Assembly: GCF_014251955.1 (NCBI RefSeq)
Contig: NZ_CP059203.1
Coordinates: 304,789-368,788, forward strand
DNA length: 64,000 nt
Origin: Blattabacterium cuenoti
GTDB lineage: Bacteria > Bacteroidota > Bacteroidia > Flavobacteriales > Blattabacteriaceae
Direction: 5' to 3'
The position numbers and the translations under genes were made by a program. Shown here in pieces: positions 30,938 to 39,822 of this stretch. Positions within the stretch are counted from its first letter, which is position 1, and the number at the start of each line of letters is the position of its first letter. The notes beneath the pieces are model-generated. The model had not been told where the DNA came from. It made no database searches and saw only the letters and a list, made by a program, of their open reading frames with translations.

Positions 30938-31011
30938 CGGTCTGGACGGGATTTGAACCCGCGACCCCATGCGTGACAGGCATGTATTCTAACCAACTGA
31001 ACTACCAGACC
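30938..31011 (-). tRNA. tRNA-Asp (anticodon GUC)
   Basis: A 74-base cloverleaf with acceptor arms GGTCTGG and CCAGACC fully paired and discriminator G. The anticodon loop CTGTCAC gives GTC. The T arm reads GGTTCAAATCC. CCA is not encoded. It lies 15 bases downstream of trxA on the same strand. Confidence 0.96.
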
Positions 31012-31026
31012 CAAAAAAATGGAAGT

Positions 31027-31347
31027 TTATTGAATTAAGGCATCTAATTTTTTTCTTATTTCCTCTTTAGAAGCGATTCCAATATGCATGTCTTTTTTTT
31101 CTCCGTTTTTAAAAAAAAACATAGTAGGAATACTCCGTATTCCATATTTATGAGAAATTTTTGGATTATTATCCACATTTAATTTGACTACTAATGCTTT
31201 TGCATGATATTCAGTCAATATCTCTTCTAATAAAGCAGACAAAGTTCTACATGGAGCACACCATGGCGCCCAAAAATCAACCAAAATTGGCTGATCCGAT
31301 TCAGAAACAATTTTTTCAAAATTTTCATCGTTTATTTCTTGTATCAT
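31027..31347 (-). CDS. trxA: Thioredoxin
   Basis: A 106-residue cytoplasmic disulfide reductase, donor to ribonucleotide reductase and peroxiredoxins. The thioredoxin fold is complete: VDFWAPWCAPC with redox cysteines 30 and 33, the cis-proline in IRSIPTMFFFKNG, and the central KLNVDNNPKISHKYGI. The active site reads WCAPC instead of the usual WCGPC, a change reported to shift redox potential in other thioredoxins. tRNA-Asp follows closely on the same strand. Confidence 0.96.
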   Translation of the reverse strand: MIQEINDENFEKIVSESDQPILVDFWAPWCAPCRTLSALLEEILTEYHAKALVVKLNVDNNPKISHKYGIRSIPTMFFFKNGEKKDMHIGIASKEEIRKKLDALIQ

Positions 31348-31414
31348 ATTTCTTTTCTTTTCTATCTATTTATAACAGGACAAATTTACCTTTTTTGTTT
31401 TTAATTAAAAAAAA

Positions 31415-32497
31415 TTAAAAGTGAAAATCGTTTAATAAACGAATGTAAATATCTATCCCATCTATGATTTCTGAAATCAAAATGTACTCATTAGGAGTAT
31501 GAGAGCGTCCGCTATCTCCTACACCCATTTTAATGGTAGGAAATGGCATAAGACTTTGATCAGAAAGAGTAGGAGATCCATAAGTTTTTCTTCCTATCAA
31601 TTTAGCTTTCAATACAATTGGATGCATTGGATTTATGAAAGATGAATTTGAATGGGAAGAACGTGGTTTTACTTTAGAATGAAGATTTTTTTGTATAATT
31701 TCAATCAATTCCTCATTTGAATATAATTCGTTGGTTCTTATATCTATGACAAAAAAGCAAGAATCAGGAATAACATTATGCTGTATCCCCCCTTGTATTT
31801 GAGTGACAGTTAATGTTGGAAATCCTAGCAATTTAGATTTTCTATTAAACTGAAATTTTCTCAAAAATTCTATGTCTTTTGTAGCAATATAGATAGCATT
31901 TATCCCTATATCTCTTGCAGAATGTCCTGTTTTTCCTTCCGCAATGCAATCTAATACCATTAATCCTTTTTCAGCTATAGCTACTTGCATATTTGTTGGT
32001 TCTCCTACTATCCCTAAATCTATCCATCCTAATTCGGGTAAAATGGATTTTACGCCTAATGGTCCGGAAATTTCTTCTTCTGCAGTAATCGCAAGTACTA
32101 ATCTATAAGGAAATCTATAGAAACTACTTAAATATATAAAAGTAGAAATTAATGAAACAACGGAACCTCCTGCATCATTACTTCCTAATCCAATTAATTT
32201 ATCTTCTTTTTTTATTGCAGTAAAAGGATCCGTTTTCCAATTTTTACCTGGGGTTACTGTATCATGATGAGAATTTAATAAAATAGTACGTGTATTTTTT
32301 TTATTAGTATTATAATTTGTATTTTCTGTCCATATATTGTTAAATTTTCTTTTTATATGAAATCCATATCTAGAAAGATAGTCCTCTATACAAAAAGAAA
32401 CCTTATTTTCTTTTTTGGATAGAGACGGCGTATTGATTAATTGTATAAGAAGTTGTATGGCTTCTTTCTTAAGAACTTGCAAATTCACTATGGACAT
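31415..32497 (-). CDS. argE: M20-family deacylase of the arginine operon (acetylornithine deacetylase type)
   Basis: The last gene of the arginine operon, overlapping argB by 10 bases. The 360-residue M20 metallohydrolase shows the zinc-site motifs LNSHHDTVTPG, GSNDAGGSV and AITAEEE, with GEPTNMQVAIAEKG and the dimerisation-domain histidine in GKTGHSARD. By context it removes the N-acyl group from N-acetylcitrulline (or N-acetyl/succinyl-ornithine derivatives), as expected with an N-acylornithine transcarbamylase in the operon. A DapE-type activity is the main alternative from sequence alone, but the operon argues for ArgE. Confidence 0.88.
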   Translation of the reverse strand: MSIVNLQVLKKEAIQLLIQLINTPSLSKKENKVSFCIEDYLSRYGFHIKRKFNNIWTENTNYNTNKKNTRTILLNSHHDTVTPGKNWKTDPFTAIKKEDKLIGLGSNDAGGSVVSLISTFIYLSSFYRFPYRLVLAITAEEEISGPLGVKSILPELGWIDLGIVGEPTNMQVAIAEKGLMVLDCIAEGKTGHSARDIGINAIYIATKDIEFLRKFQFNRKSKLLGFPTLTVTQIQGGIQHNVIPDSCFFVIDIRTNELYSNEELIEIIQKNLHSKVKPRSSHSNSSFINPMHPIVLKAKLIGRKTYGSPTLSDQSLMPFPTIKMGVGDSGRSHTPNEYILISEIIDGIDIYIRLLNDFHF

Positions 32498-33276
32498 AAA
32501 ATAGTCTTATTCTTAACGTCGTTTAAATAATAAGGAAGCCCTATACTGACTTTAGAGACTCCATTTTTTAATGCAAAAAAAGCATTTTCTAATTTTGGAA
32601 TCATTCCATTTTTAATGGAATGATTTTTTTTTATTTTTTGAAATAAACGAAAGTCTATTCTTGGAAAATAAGATTCCGAATCATGGACATTTCGTAATAC
32701 TCCTTTTTTTTCAAAACAAAAATGTAACTCTACTTCTCCATAATTTATCAAAGATATGGCTATGTATGCAGCTATAGTGTCTGCGTTAGTATTGAGAAGA
32801 GATCCTTTTCCATTATGAGTTATAGGACATAATACAGGAACTATATGATTTTCCAGAATCAATTTGATTAAAGATGTATTAATACTACTTTTATTGGGTA
32901 TATCTCCTACATATCCATAATCAATATCTGTTTTTGTTCTTTTTAAACGAAAAGACGATTTAATACAATTTCCATCAGCTCCACACAATCCCAATGCATT
33001 ACAATCAGAAGACTGTAATTTTGCTACAATGTTTTTGTTTATCAAACCTGCATAGGTCATAACAACTATATCAAGAGTTTTTTTATCCGTAATCCTTCTT
33101 CCTTGAATTAATTTTGTCGTAATCCCCATTTGATCAGAAATAAGATTAGCTTTTTTTCCTCCTCCATGAATCAACACTTTATTCCCTTTTAATTGGCAAA
33201 ATGCTTCTAAAGAAGAATCAAGCAATTTTTTATCATTAATTAAATTTCCTCCAATTTTTACTACATGAATTTTCAT
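32488..33276 (-). CDS. argB: N-acetylglutamate kinase
   Basis: It phosphorylates N-acyl-glutamate, the second step of arginine synthesis. The 262-residue amino-acid kinase shows VKIGGNLIND at the start, the nucleotide-binding LIHGGGKKAN, the substrate region GRRITDKKTLDIV, and NTNADTIAAYIA. It lacks the N-terminal helix of arginine-inhibited hexameric forms, so feedback inhibition is not expected from sequence. Overlaps of 4 bases with argF and 10 bases with argE indicate coupled translation. Confidence 0.94.
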   Translation of the reverse strand: MKIHVVKIGGNLINDKKLLDSSLEAFCQLKGNKVLIHGGGKKANLISDQMGITTKLIQGRRITDKKTLDIVVMTYAGLINKNIVAKLQSSDCNALGLCGADGNCIKSSFRLKRTKTDIDYGYVGDIPNKSSINTSLIKLILENHIVPVLCPITHNGKGSLLNTNADTIAAYIAISLINYGEVELHFCFEKKGVLRNVHDSESYFPRIDFRLFQKIKKNHSIKNGMIPKLENAFFALKNGVSKVSIGLPYYLNDVKNKTILCP

Positions 33277-34250
33277 GATAAATATTGTAATATTTTCAAA
33301 AAAATTATTTGCGAAGCATAAATTCTATTTTCTGCTTGTTTCAAAACAATAGAATATTCACTATCTAAAACAGCATCTTCCACTACTATATTCCTTCTTA
33401 TAGGTAAACAGTGCATAAATTTTGCTTGATTAGTTAGTTTCATTTTTTTTTCCGTAATCATCCAATTAGAATTACGGCAAAGGATTTTTCCATAATCTAA
33501 ATAACTACTCCAGTTTTTAGCATAGATGAAATCTGCATTCAAAAATGCTTCATTTTGGTTATACGTGATATAAACTCCTTTAGAAAATTTTTTATCCAAA
33601 TCATACTTTTCTGGACAAGTAATAGTGAAATCTATTTCCTCTATTTGAGAAACCCATTGAGAAAAGGAATTTGCCACAGAATGTGGTAATGGGTTGATAT
33701 GAGGAGCCCAACTTAACACCACTTTACATTTTTGTTTTGAACAATTAGTAGTAGTAGAAAAAAAAGGAATAAGTTCCGCAATAGTCATAACGTCCGCTAA
33801 AGACTGCAAAGGATGCAAAGTTGCACTTTCCATATTGACTACCGGAACTTGAGAATAATTCAATATCTTTTGAAAAAGGACTTCATTATAGTCATAATCT
33901 CTGTCTAAAAGATTAGGAAAAGTTCTAACGGCAAGAATATCACAATATAAACTCATTACAGAAATAGCCTCTTTGAAATGTTCTTGAGTCTTTTTCATCA
34001 CAACTCCATCATTCATTTCAATTTTCCATGAATCTTTCTGAATGTCTAAAACCCAAGTATTACATCCTAAATTAAAAGCTGCTTTTTGACAACTAATTCT
34101 TGTCCGTAAACTAGGATTGAAAAATACCAATCCAATTGTTTTATTTTTTCCAATATCTTGATATTGATATGGATTTTTCTTCAAATGAATTGCTTCTTTA
34201 ATGAGATCATACACGTTTACAACATCTTCTACACTAAAAAAATTTTTCAT
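33273..34250 (-). CDS. argF: N-acylornithine carbamoyltransferase (acetyl/succinyl-ornithine type)
   Basis: It transfers carbamoyl from carbamoyl phosphate to an N-acylated ornithine. The 325-residue protein has the carbamoyl-phosphate site as NPSLRTRISC, the HPLQSLADVMT motif and HCLPIRRN (compare HCLP in ordinary OTCase). These place it with the Bacteroidetes/Xanthomonas N-acylornithine enzymes, not classical OTCase. Residue 89, aligned with the acetyl/succinyl specificity position (Glu92 in Xanthomonas, Pro90 in Bacteroides fragilis), is Gln. A ten-residue STTTNCSKQK loop precedes WAPH and comes from a TAG triplet tract (33746-33757). It is coupled with argB. Confidence 0.92.
   Translation of the reverse strand: MKNFFSVEDVVNVYDLIKEAIHLKKNPYQYQDIGKNKTIGLVFFNPSLRTRISCQKAAFNLGCNTWVLDIQKDSWKIEMNDGVVMKKTQEHFKEAISVMSLYCDILAVRTFPNLLDRDYDYNEVLFQKILNYSQVPVVNMESATLHPLQSLADVMTIAELIPFFSTTTNCSKQKCKVVLSWAPHINPLPHSVANSFSQWVSQIEEIDFTITCPEKYDLDKKFSKGVYITYNQNEAFLNADFIYAKNWSSYLDYGKILCRNSNWMITEKKMKLTNQAKFMHCLPIRRNIVVEDAVLDSEYSIVLKQAENRIYASQIIFLKILQYLS
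33746..33757. repeat. TAG triplet tract inside argF
   Basis: Four TAG-phase triplets encode the Thr-Thr-Thr part of a non-conserved loop in the transcarbamylase. Confidence 0.7.
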
Positions 34251-34259
34251 AATTATTAA

Positions 34260-37200
34260 TTATATAATATATTCATTCCAAGCTGTTATAAATAATTGAT
34301 TCATTGATAGCTTACAAAAAGCTTGTATGAAAGCTTTTGCCAGACGTGCATTAGTTAGTAAAGGAATATTAAAATCTACGGCAGAACGTCTTATAGTGTA
34401 ATCATTATCCAACTCTGATTTACTCAAATTTTTTGGAATATTAATAATCAGATCTAATTTCCTATTTCTGATTAAGTCAATCACATTTGGATTTTTTTTC
34501 ACATTTGGCCAATGAACTCTTATTGATGGAATCCCATTATCAGATAAGAAATTATTTGTTCCTTTTGTCGCAAATAAGATATATCCTTTTTGATGTAAAA
34601 GTCTGACCATATCTAATAAATCTAATTTAGATTCAATAGGCCCACCAGATATAAGAATATTTTTTTTTGGAATTGTATATCCAACAGAAAGCATAGATTT
34701 TAAAAGTGCTTCATCAAAAGTATATCCTAAACATCCTACTTCTCCAGTGGAAGTCATATCTACCCCTAAAATAGGATCCGCATCTTGTAAACGGGAAAAA
34801 GAAAATTGAGAAGCTTTGATTCCTAAAAAATTTGTAGTAAAAAAATTAGGTTCTATTTTATTTTTCTTTTTTCCAAGTAGAACTTGAGTCGCTAGTTCTA
34901 TCATGTTAAAATGAGAGACTTTTGATACAAAAGGAAAACTACGGGAGGCTCTTAAATTACACTCAATAACTTTTATTTCATTATTTTTAGATAAAAATTG
35001 AATATTAAAAGGTCCAGATATGTGAAAATATTTTGCTATTTTTTCAGATGTACGGATTATTTCTTTTAATGTAGATAAATATAGATTATACGGAGGATAG
35101 ACTAATGTTGCGTCTCCTGAATGTACTCCTGCAAATTCTACATGTTCTGATATGGAATAATATAAGATTTCTCCATCTTGAGAAACAGCATCTAATTCAA
35201 TTTCTTTTGCATTTTGAATAAATTCTGTGAGAACTAAAGGATGTTCAGGAGAGACAGAGACCTTTTCACGAAGATAATGCTGAAGTTCTTCATGATTAGA
35301 AATTACATTCATATCCGCTCCTGAAAGAACATATGAAGGTCTAACTAGTATAGGGTACCCAACTTCTTCTACAAATTTAAAAATCGTATCCAAATCTGAT
35401 AATTCTTTCCATCTAGGTTGTTCTATTCCTAAATTGTCCATGGCATTAGAAAACTTATATCTATTTTCTACTTGATCTATAGAAATAGGAGATGTTCCTA
35501 GAATAGGAACTTTATTTTCATAAAGTTTTAAAACTAAATTATTAGGAATTTGTCCTCCCATAGATACAATTGTTCCTTTTGGCTTTTCTAACTCAATAAT
35601 ATCTAATACACGTTCTAAAGTTAATTCTTCAAAATATAAACGATCACACACATCAAAATCGGTACTTACTGTTTCTGGATTATAATTAATCATTATTGAT
35701 CTATAAGATTCTTTATTAATAGCATTTAATGCATTGACACAACACCAATCAAATTCTACACTGCTACCAATTCTATAAACTCCAGATCCTAAAGTAATTA
35801 CTGATTTTTCATCTTTTTCATAAATTACATCGTGTTGAATTGCATGGTAGGTTAAATACAAATAATTTGTATGTGCTGGATATTCAGACGCTAACGTATC
35901 TATTTGTCTCACATATGGAATTATATTTTTTTCTTTTCTGTATTTTCTTATTTTTTTTTCTATAGTTGAAATACTATTTCCTTTTTTATTTTTATCCTTA
36001 CTAGTAAAAATACTAGCAATTTGAATATCAGAAAAACCTTCCTTTTTCGCTTTATGAAATAATTCATCCGGAATCTCCCTCCAATGATTATAAGAGGAAA
36101 TCTTTTTTTTTGTTTGAAAAATATTATCAAGTTGATATAAAAACCATGGATCTATCTTTGTCATATGATGAATATCTTTTATGGAAATTCCCTTTTCCAA
36201 AGCTTCTTCTAAAAAGAAAATTCTTTGATCTGTAGGTTTTTTCAGAGCTGCTTGAAGCAGATGAATGGACCCCAATCTTTTTGTCTTTGTATTTATGAAT
36301 CCTTGCATTCCAATGTCCAACATCCGAATTCCTTTTTGGAAAGCCTCTTCAAATGAACCTCCAATAGCCATCACTTCTCCTATACTTTTCATACTACTTC
36401 CAATTCTATTGGAAACCCCATAAAATTTTTTTAAATCCCACCTTGGAATTTTGCAGACAACATAATCTAATGCTGGTTCAAAAAAAGCAGAAGTCGTTTT
36501 AGTAACAGAATTCTTTAATTCATGCAATCCGTATCCTATAGATAATTTTGCAGAAACAAACGCCAAAGGATAACCAGTTGCTTTAGAAGCAAGAGCGCTA
36601 GAACGAGAAAGTCGTGCGTTTACTTCAATGACACGATAGTCTTCCGATTTAGGATCTAATGCAAATTGGACATTACATTCTCCAACTATATCAAAATTTT
36701 TGGCTATGCAAATAGCTAATTTTCTTAAACTATAATATTCAGAATTGCTTAAAGTCTGTGATGGTGCGACTACAATACTTTCTCCCGTATGAATTCCTAT
36801 AGGATCAAAATTTTCCATATTGCATACTGCAATACAATTATCATATTTATCTCTAACTATTTCATATTCTATTTCTTTCCAACCTTCTAAATATTCTTCT
36901 ACAACAACTTGAGAAGAATAAGAAAAAGCTTTACGTACTATCTTTTTTAAATCGTTAATATTGTTTGCAAAACCACTCCCTAACCCTCCAAGGGTATAAG
37001 CAGACCTTATTATAATAGGAAACCCCATTTTTAGAGAATAAGAAACAGCATGATCTATAGAATTCACCACAATACTTTTTGTTGTTTTTATATTAATACG
37101 GGTCAACCTCTTTTGAAAGAGACTTCTATCTTCACTATGTATAATAGATTCAATAGGAGTCCCTAAAACTCTAATTTTATATTTTTCTATAATTCCTTCT

Positions 37201-37505
37201 TTAAAAAGTTGTATTCCACAATTCAATGCCGTTTGTCCTCCAAAAGACAGTAAAATTCCTTTTGGTTTTTCTTTATAAATAACACTTTTTATAAAAAAAG
37301 ATGTAAGAGGAAGAAAATAAACTTTATCAGCAACTTCTTTAGAAGTTTGAACAGTCGCAATATTTGGATTAATTAATATAGTATAAATTCCCTCCTCCTT
37401 AAGCGCTTTTAATGCCTGTGTTCCAGAATAGTCAAACTCTCCAGCTTCCCCTATTTTTAATGCACCTGATCCCAGGATCAGGACTTTATCTATTTTATTA
37501 TTCAT
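34260..37505 (-). CDS. carB: Carbamoyl-phosphate synthase large chain
   Basis: It makes carbamoyl phosphate from ammonia (delivered by CarA), bicarbonate and two ATP. At 1081 residues it is full length, with the duplicated carboxy-phosphate (about 1-400) and carbamoyl-phosphate (about 550-930) ATP-grasp halves. Each half starts with a characteristic glycine motif (LILGSGALKIGEAGEFDYSG, then LGSGVYRIGSSVEFDWC). An MGS-like C-terminal domain, which in relatives binds effectors, is present but divergent. Its place between carA and argF channels product into arginine. In Blattabacterium-type symbionts this is part of nitrogen recycling (established background). Confidence 0.98.
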   Translation of the reverse strand: MNNKIDKVLILGSGALKIGEAGEFDYSGTQALKALKEEGIYTILINPNIATVQTSKEVADKVYFLPLTSFFIKSVIYKEKPKGILLSFGGQTALNCGIQLFKEGIIEKYKIRVLGTPIESIIHSEDRSLFQKRLTRINIKTTKSIVVNSIDHAVSYSLKMGFPIIIRSAYTLGGLGSGFANNINDLKKIVRKAFSYSSQVVVEEYLEGWKEIEYEIVRDKYDNCIAVCNMENFDPIGIHTGESIVVAPSQTLSNSEYYSLRKLAICIAKNFDIVGECNVQFALDPKSEDYRVIEVNARLSRSSALASKATGYPLAFVSAKLSIGYGLHELKNSVTKTTSAFFEPALDYVVCKIPRWDLKKFYGVSNRIGSSMKSIGEVMAIGGSFEEAFQKGIRMLDIGMQGFINTKTKRLGSIHLLQAALKKPTDQRIFFLEEALEKGISIKDIHHMTKIDPWFLYQLDNIFQTKKKISSYNHWREIPDELFHKAKKEGFSDIQIASIFTSKDKNKKGNSISTIEKKIRKYRKEKNIIPYVRQIDTLASEYPAHTNYLYLTYHAIQHDVIYEKDEKSVITLGSGVYRIGSSVEFDWCCVNALNAINKESYRSIMINYNPETVSTDFDVCDRLYFEELTLERVLDIIELEKPKGTIVSMGGQIPNNLVLKLYENKVPILGTSPISIDQVENRYKFSNAMDNLGIEQPRWKELSDLDTIFKFVEEVGYPILVRPSYVLSGADMNVISNHEELQHYLREKVSVSPEHPLVLTEFIQNAKEIELDAVSQDGEILYYSISEHVEFAGVHSGDATLVYPPYNLYLSTLKEIIRTSEKIAKYFHISGPFNIQFLSKNNEIKVIECNLRASRSFPFVSKVSHFNMIELATQVLLGKKKNKIEPNFFTTNFLGIKASQFSFSRLQDADPILGVDMTSTGEVGCLGYTFDEALLKSMLSVGYTIPKKNILISGGPIESKLDLLDMVRLLHQKGYILFATKGTNNFLSDNGIPSIRVHWPNVKKNPNVIDLIRNRKLDLIINIPKNLSKSELDNDYTIRRSAVDFNIPLLTNARLAKAFIQAFCKLSMNQLFITAWNEYII

Positions 37506-37543
37506 CTCTTTGGAAGATTCTTTTTATTAAGAATAATTTTTTA

Positions 37544-38653
37544 TTAATTGTGATCTTCAATAGAATTGATAAAAAGATCGAACAAAAATTCGGTATCTGT
37601 AGGTCCCCCTGATGCTTCTGGATGAAACTGTACCGAAAAAAAAGGTTTCTTTTCATGAATGATCCCTTCGCAAGTATTATCATTTAAATTTTTAAAAAAT
37701 ATTTCCCATTCTCTAGAAATATTTGTAGTATCCAAAACATATCCATGATTTTGTGATGTTATAAAACTTTGTCCTGTTCTTAGTGATAAAACGGGTTGAT
37801 TATGTCCTCTATGTGCATACGTAAGTTTATAAGTATCTCCTCCTGCAGCAAGCCCCAAAAGTTGATTTCCTAAACAGATACCAAATATAGGTTGTTCTTT
37901 TTTAAGAGCCATACGAATATAAGATATAGGTTTTTCATAAATTTTTGGATTTCCAGGACCATTAGAAAGAACCAAACCGTTATATTCTTCTTTCGTAAAA
38001 TCATAATTCCATGGAACTCTTATTATAGTGCAATTTCTTTGTAAAAGACAACGTAAAATATTATTTTTTAATCCAAAATCAACAAGTAATATTTTATATT
38101 TCCCATTTCCATATATAATTTTTTCATGTGTAGAAACTTTTTCAGAAAGATTCTCTTGATTTGGATCATAAAAAGGAAGATTTTCTTTTTCCATTAAAAT
38201 TTTCCCCAACATAGATCCTCCTTTTTGTCTAAGCTTTTGTGCAATGAATCTGGTATCTATTCCATAGACCCCAGGAACTCCATTTTCTTTCAACCAATCA
38301 GAGAGTGAGGTATACATATTCCAATGATTTGGACGGTTAGAATAATATGAGATAATCAAACCAGATACCTGAACCTTATCAGATTCATAAAATTCATAAA
38401 GTGATTTTTTGTAAGAAGGAAATGGAATTCCATAATTTCCTATTATGGGATAAGTATAAGTCAAAATTTGACCTTTGTAAGAAGGATCTGTCAAACTTTC
38501 CGTATAACCGGTCATAGCTGTGTTGAATACAACTTCACCGGAAGAAGAAACTGGTGATCCAAAATGAAAAGCTTCATATCTTGTTCCATCTTCCAATATC
38601 AACATAGCCGTTCTGATACTACTACGACTACTACTCCTACTATTATTTTTCAT
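37544..38653 (-). CDS. carA: Carbamoyl-phosphate synthase small chain (glutamine amidotransferase)
   Basis: It hydrolyses glutamine and passes ammonia to CarB. The conserved N-terminal domain begins at MLILEDGTRYEA. The class I amidotransferase domain has LSNGPGNP, the nucleophile cysteine in FGICLGNQLLG, and the His/Glu in SVQFHPEASGGP. It is preceded by a 16-residue Arg/Ser-rich extension (MKNNSRSSSRSSIRTA) encoded by TAC triplets (38618-38640); the internal Met at residue 17 could be the ancestral start. The ATG at 38653 overlaps the argD stop by 4 bases, which supports the longer form. Confidence 0.96.
   Translation of the reverse strand: MKNNSRSSSRSSIRTAMLILEDGTRYEAFHFGSPVSSSGEVVFNTAMTGYTESLTDPSYKGQILTYTYPIIGNYGIPFPSYKKSLYEFYESDKVQVSGLIISYYSNRPNHWNMYTSLSDWLKENGVPGVYGIDTRFIAQKLRQKGGSMLGKILMEKENLPFYDPNQENLSEKVSTHEKIIYGNGKYKILLVDFGLKNNILRCLLQRNCTIIRVPWNYDFTKEEYNGLVLSNGPGNPKIYEKPISYIRMALKKEQPIFGICLGNQLLGLAAGGDTYKLTYAHRGHNQPVLSLRTGQSFITSQNHGYVLDTTNISREWEIFFKNLNDNTCEGIIHEKKPFFSVQFHPEASGGPTDTEFLFDLFINSIEDHN
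38618..38640. repeat. TAC-triplet repeat at the carA 5' end
   Basis: ACTACTACGACT (38618-38629) followed by CTCCTA (38634-38639). The same 12-mer and CTCCTA occur at the rpsR 5' end (11626-11641). Both encode Arg/Ser-rich N-terminal extensions. Confidence 0.8.
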
Positions 38654-39798
38654 TTTTTTTTATCATCTAGATATGCTAAAGCATTTTTTAGCTTTGTAAG
38701 AAATAATTTGATATGATTTCCGTTAATACTTAATGGAGGAAGTAGTCGTAAAACACATGAGTTGGTAGATATCCCAACAAATACTTTTTCTTTGTAAATT
38801 AAAATATTTTTCAAGTCTTGAATAGGAAAATCAAATTCTAAACCTAGCATAAGACCCCTTCCTCTTATTTTTTTGATTTTAGGAATCATACGTAATTCTT
38901 GCAATAAAATTTTTCCCATTTTTTTTGCATTTTCAATTAAATTTTCTTTTTTAATAATTTCTAATACCGAAATACCAGCAGTACAAGCCAAATGATTTCC
39001 CCCAAATGTAGTTCCTAACATTCCATGATATGGTTTAAATTTAGGATGGATAAGAACACCTCCTATGGGAAATCCATTCCCCATTCCTTTAGCAATAGTG
39101 ATTAAGTCTGGTTTGATAGGATATAATTGATGAGAAAAAAAATATCCAGTTCTTCCATATCCACTTTGAACTTCATCTAGAATAAAAACTGTATTATATT
39201 TTTTGCAAAGAGACCCAACTTTACAAAAAAAGTCAAAACCAGGATCTATAATTCCAGATAACCCTTGTATTCCTTCAGTAATTAAAGCGCAAATGTCTCC
39301 ACGTTTTAATTTGTTTTCTAAAATTCCAATATCCTTATAATCTATAAATATAGTTTCATGTTGAGCATCAAAAGGGGATACAAATTTGTAGTTATCCGTA
39401 ACGGATACACTTCCGCTTGTTCTTCCATGAAAAGACCCTTTAAAAGCAATAACCTTTTTTTTACCTGTATGAAAAGAAGCAATTTTTAATGCATTTTCAT
39501 TAGATTCAGTTCCTGAATTACAAAGAAATAACGAATAATTTTCATATCCTGAAATATAACCAAGTAAATGAGCCAATTTTTTTTTTTGAAAAATAAAAAC
39601 GCTATTCGAATAATAAGAAATTTTATGAATTTGTTCTGTTAAGGATCTAACATAATATGGATGCGAATGACCAATGGAAATTACAGCATGACCACCATAA
39701 AAATCTAAATACATATGTCCTTGTTTATCAAAAACATATACTCCTTTCCCTTTAGTTAATTCTATATCTAGAATAGGGTATACGTCAAATAGTTCCAT
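38650..39798 (-). CDS. argD: Acetylornithine aminotransferase
   Basis: It converts N-acyl-glutamate semialdehyde to N-acyl-ornithine with pyridoxal phosphate. It is a 382-residue class III aminotransferase, with LFLCNSGTESNENALKIA, FILDEVQSGYGRTG with the PLP-contact aspartate, and the PLP lysine in ITIAKGMGNGFPIGG. It is full length. In reduced genomes such enzymes often also serve as succinyl-DAP aminotransferase in lysine synthesis; that is possible here, since lysA and asd are also present. It lies 24 bases after argC and overlaps carA. Confidence 0.95.
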   Translation of the reverse strand: MELFDVYPILDIELTKGKGVYVFDKQGHMYLDFYGGHAVISIGHSHPYYVRSLTEQIHKISYYSNSVFIFQKKKLAHLLGYISGYENYSLFLCNSGTESNENALKIASFHTGKKKVIAFKGSFHGRTSGSVSVTDNYKFVSPFDAQHETIFIDYKDIGILENKLKRGDICALITEGIQGLSGIIDPGFDFFCKVGSLCKKYNTVFILDEVQSGYGRTGYFFSHQLYPIKPDLITIAKGMGNGFPIGGVLIHPKFKPYHGMLGTTFGGNHLACTAGISVLEIIKKENLIENAKKMGKILLQELRMIPKIKKIRGRGLMLGLEFDFPIQDLKNILIYKEKVFVGISTNSCVLRLLPPLSINGNHIKLFLTKLKNALAYLDDKKK

Positions 39799-39822
39799 TT
39801 TTTATTTTTACTTTGTTTTTTT

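Noticed and set aside
31415-32497. dapE (succinyl-diaminopimelate desuccinylase) for the M20 deacylase
   Set aside because: The motifs are shared by both families, but overlap with argB in an otherwise pure arginine operon favours argE.
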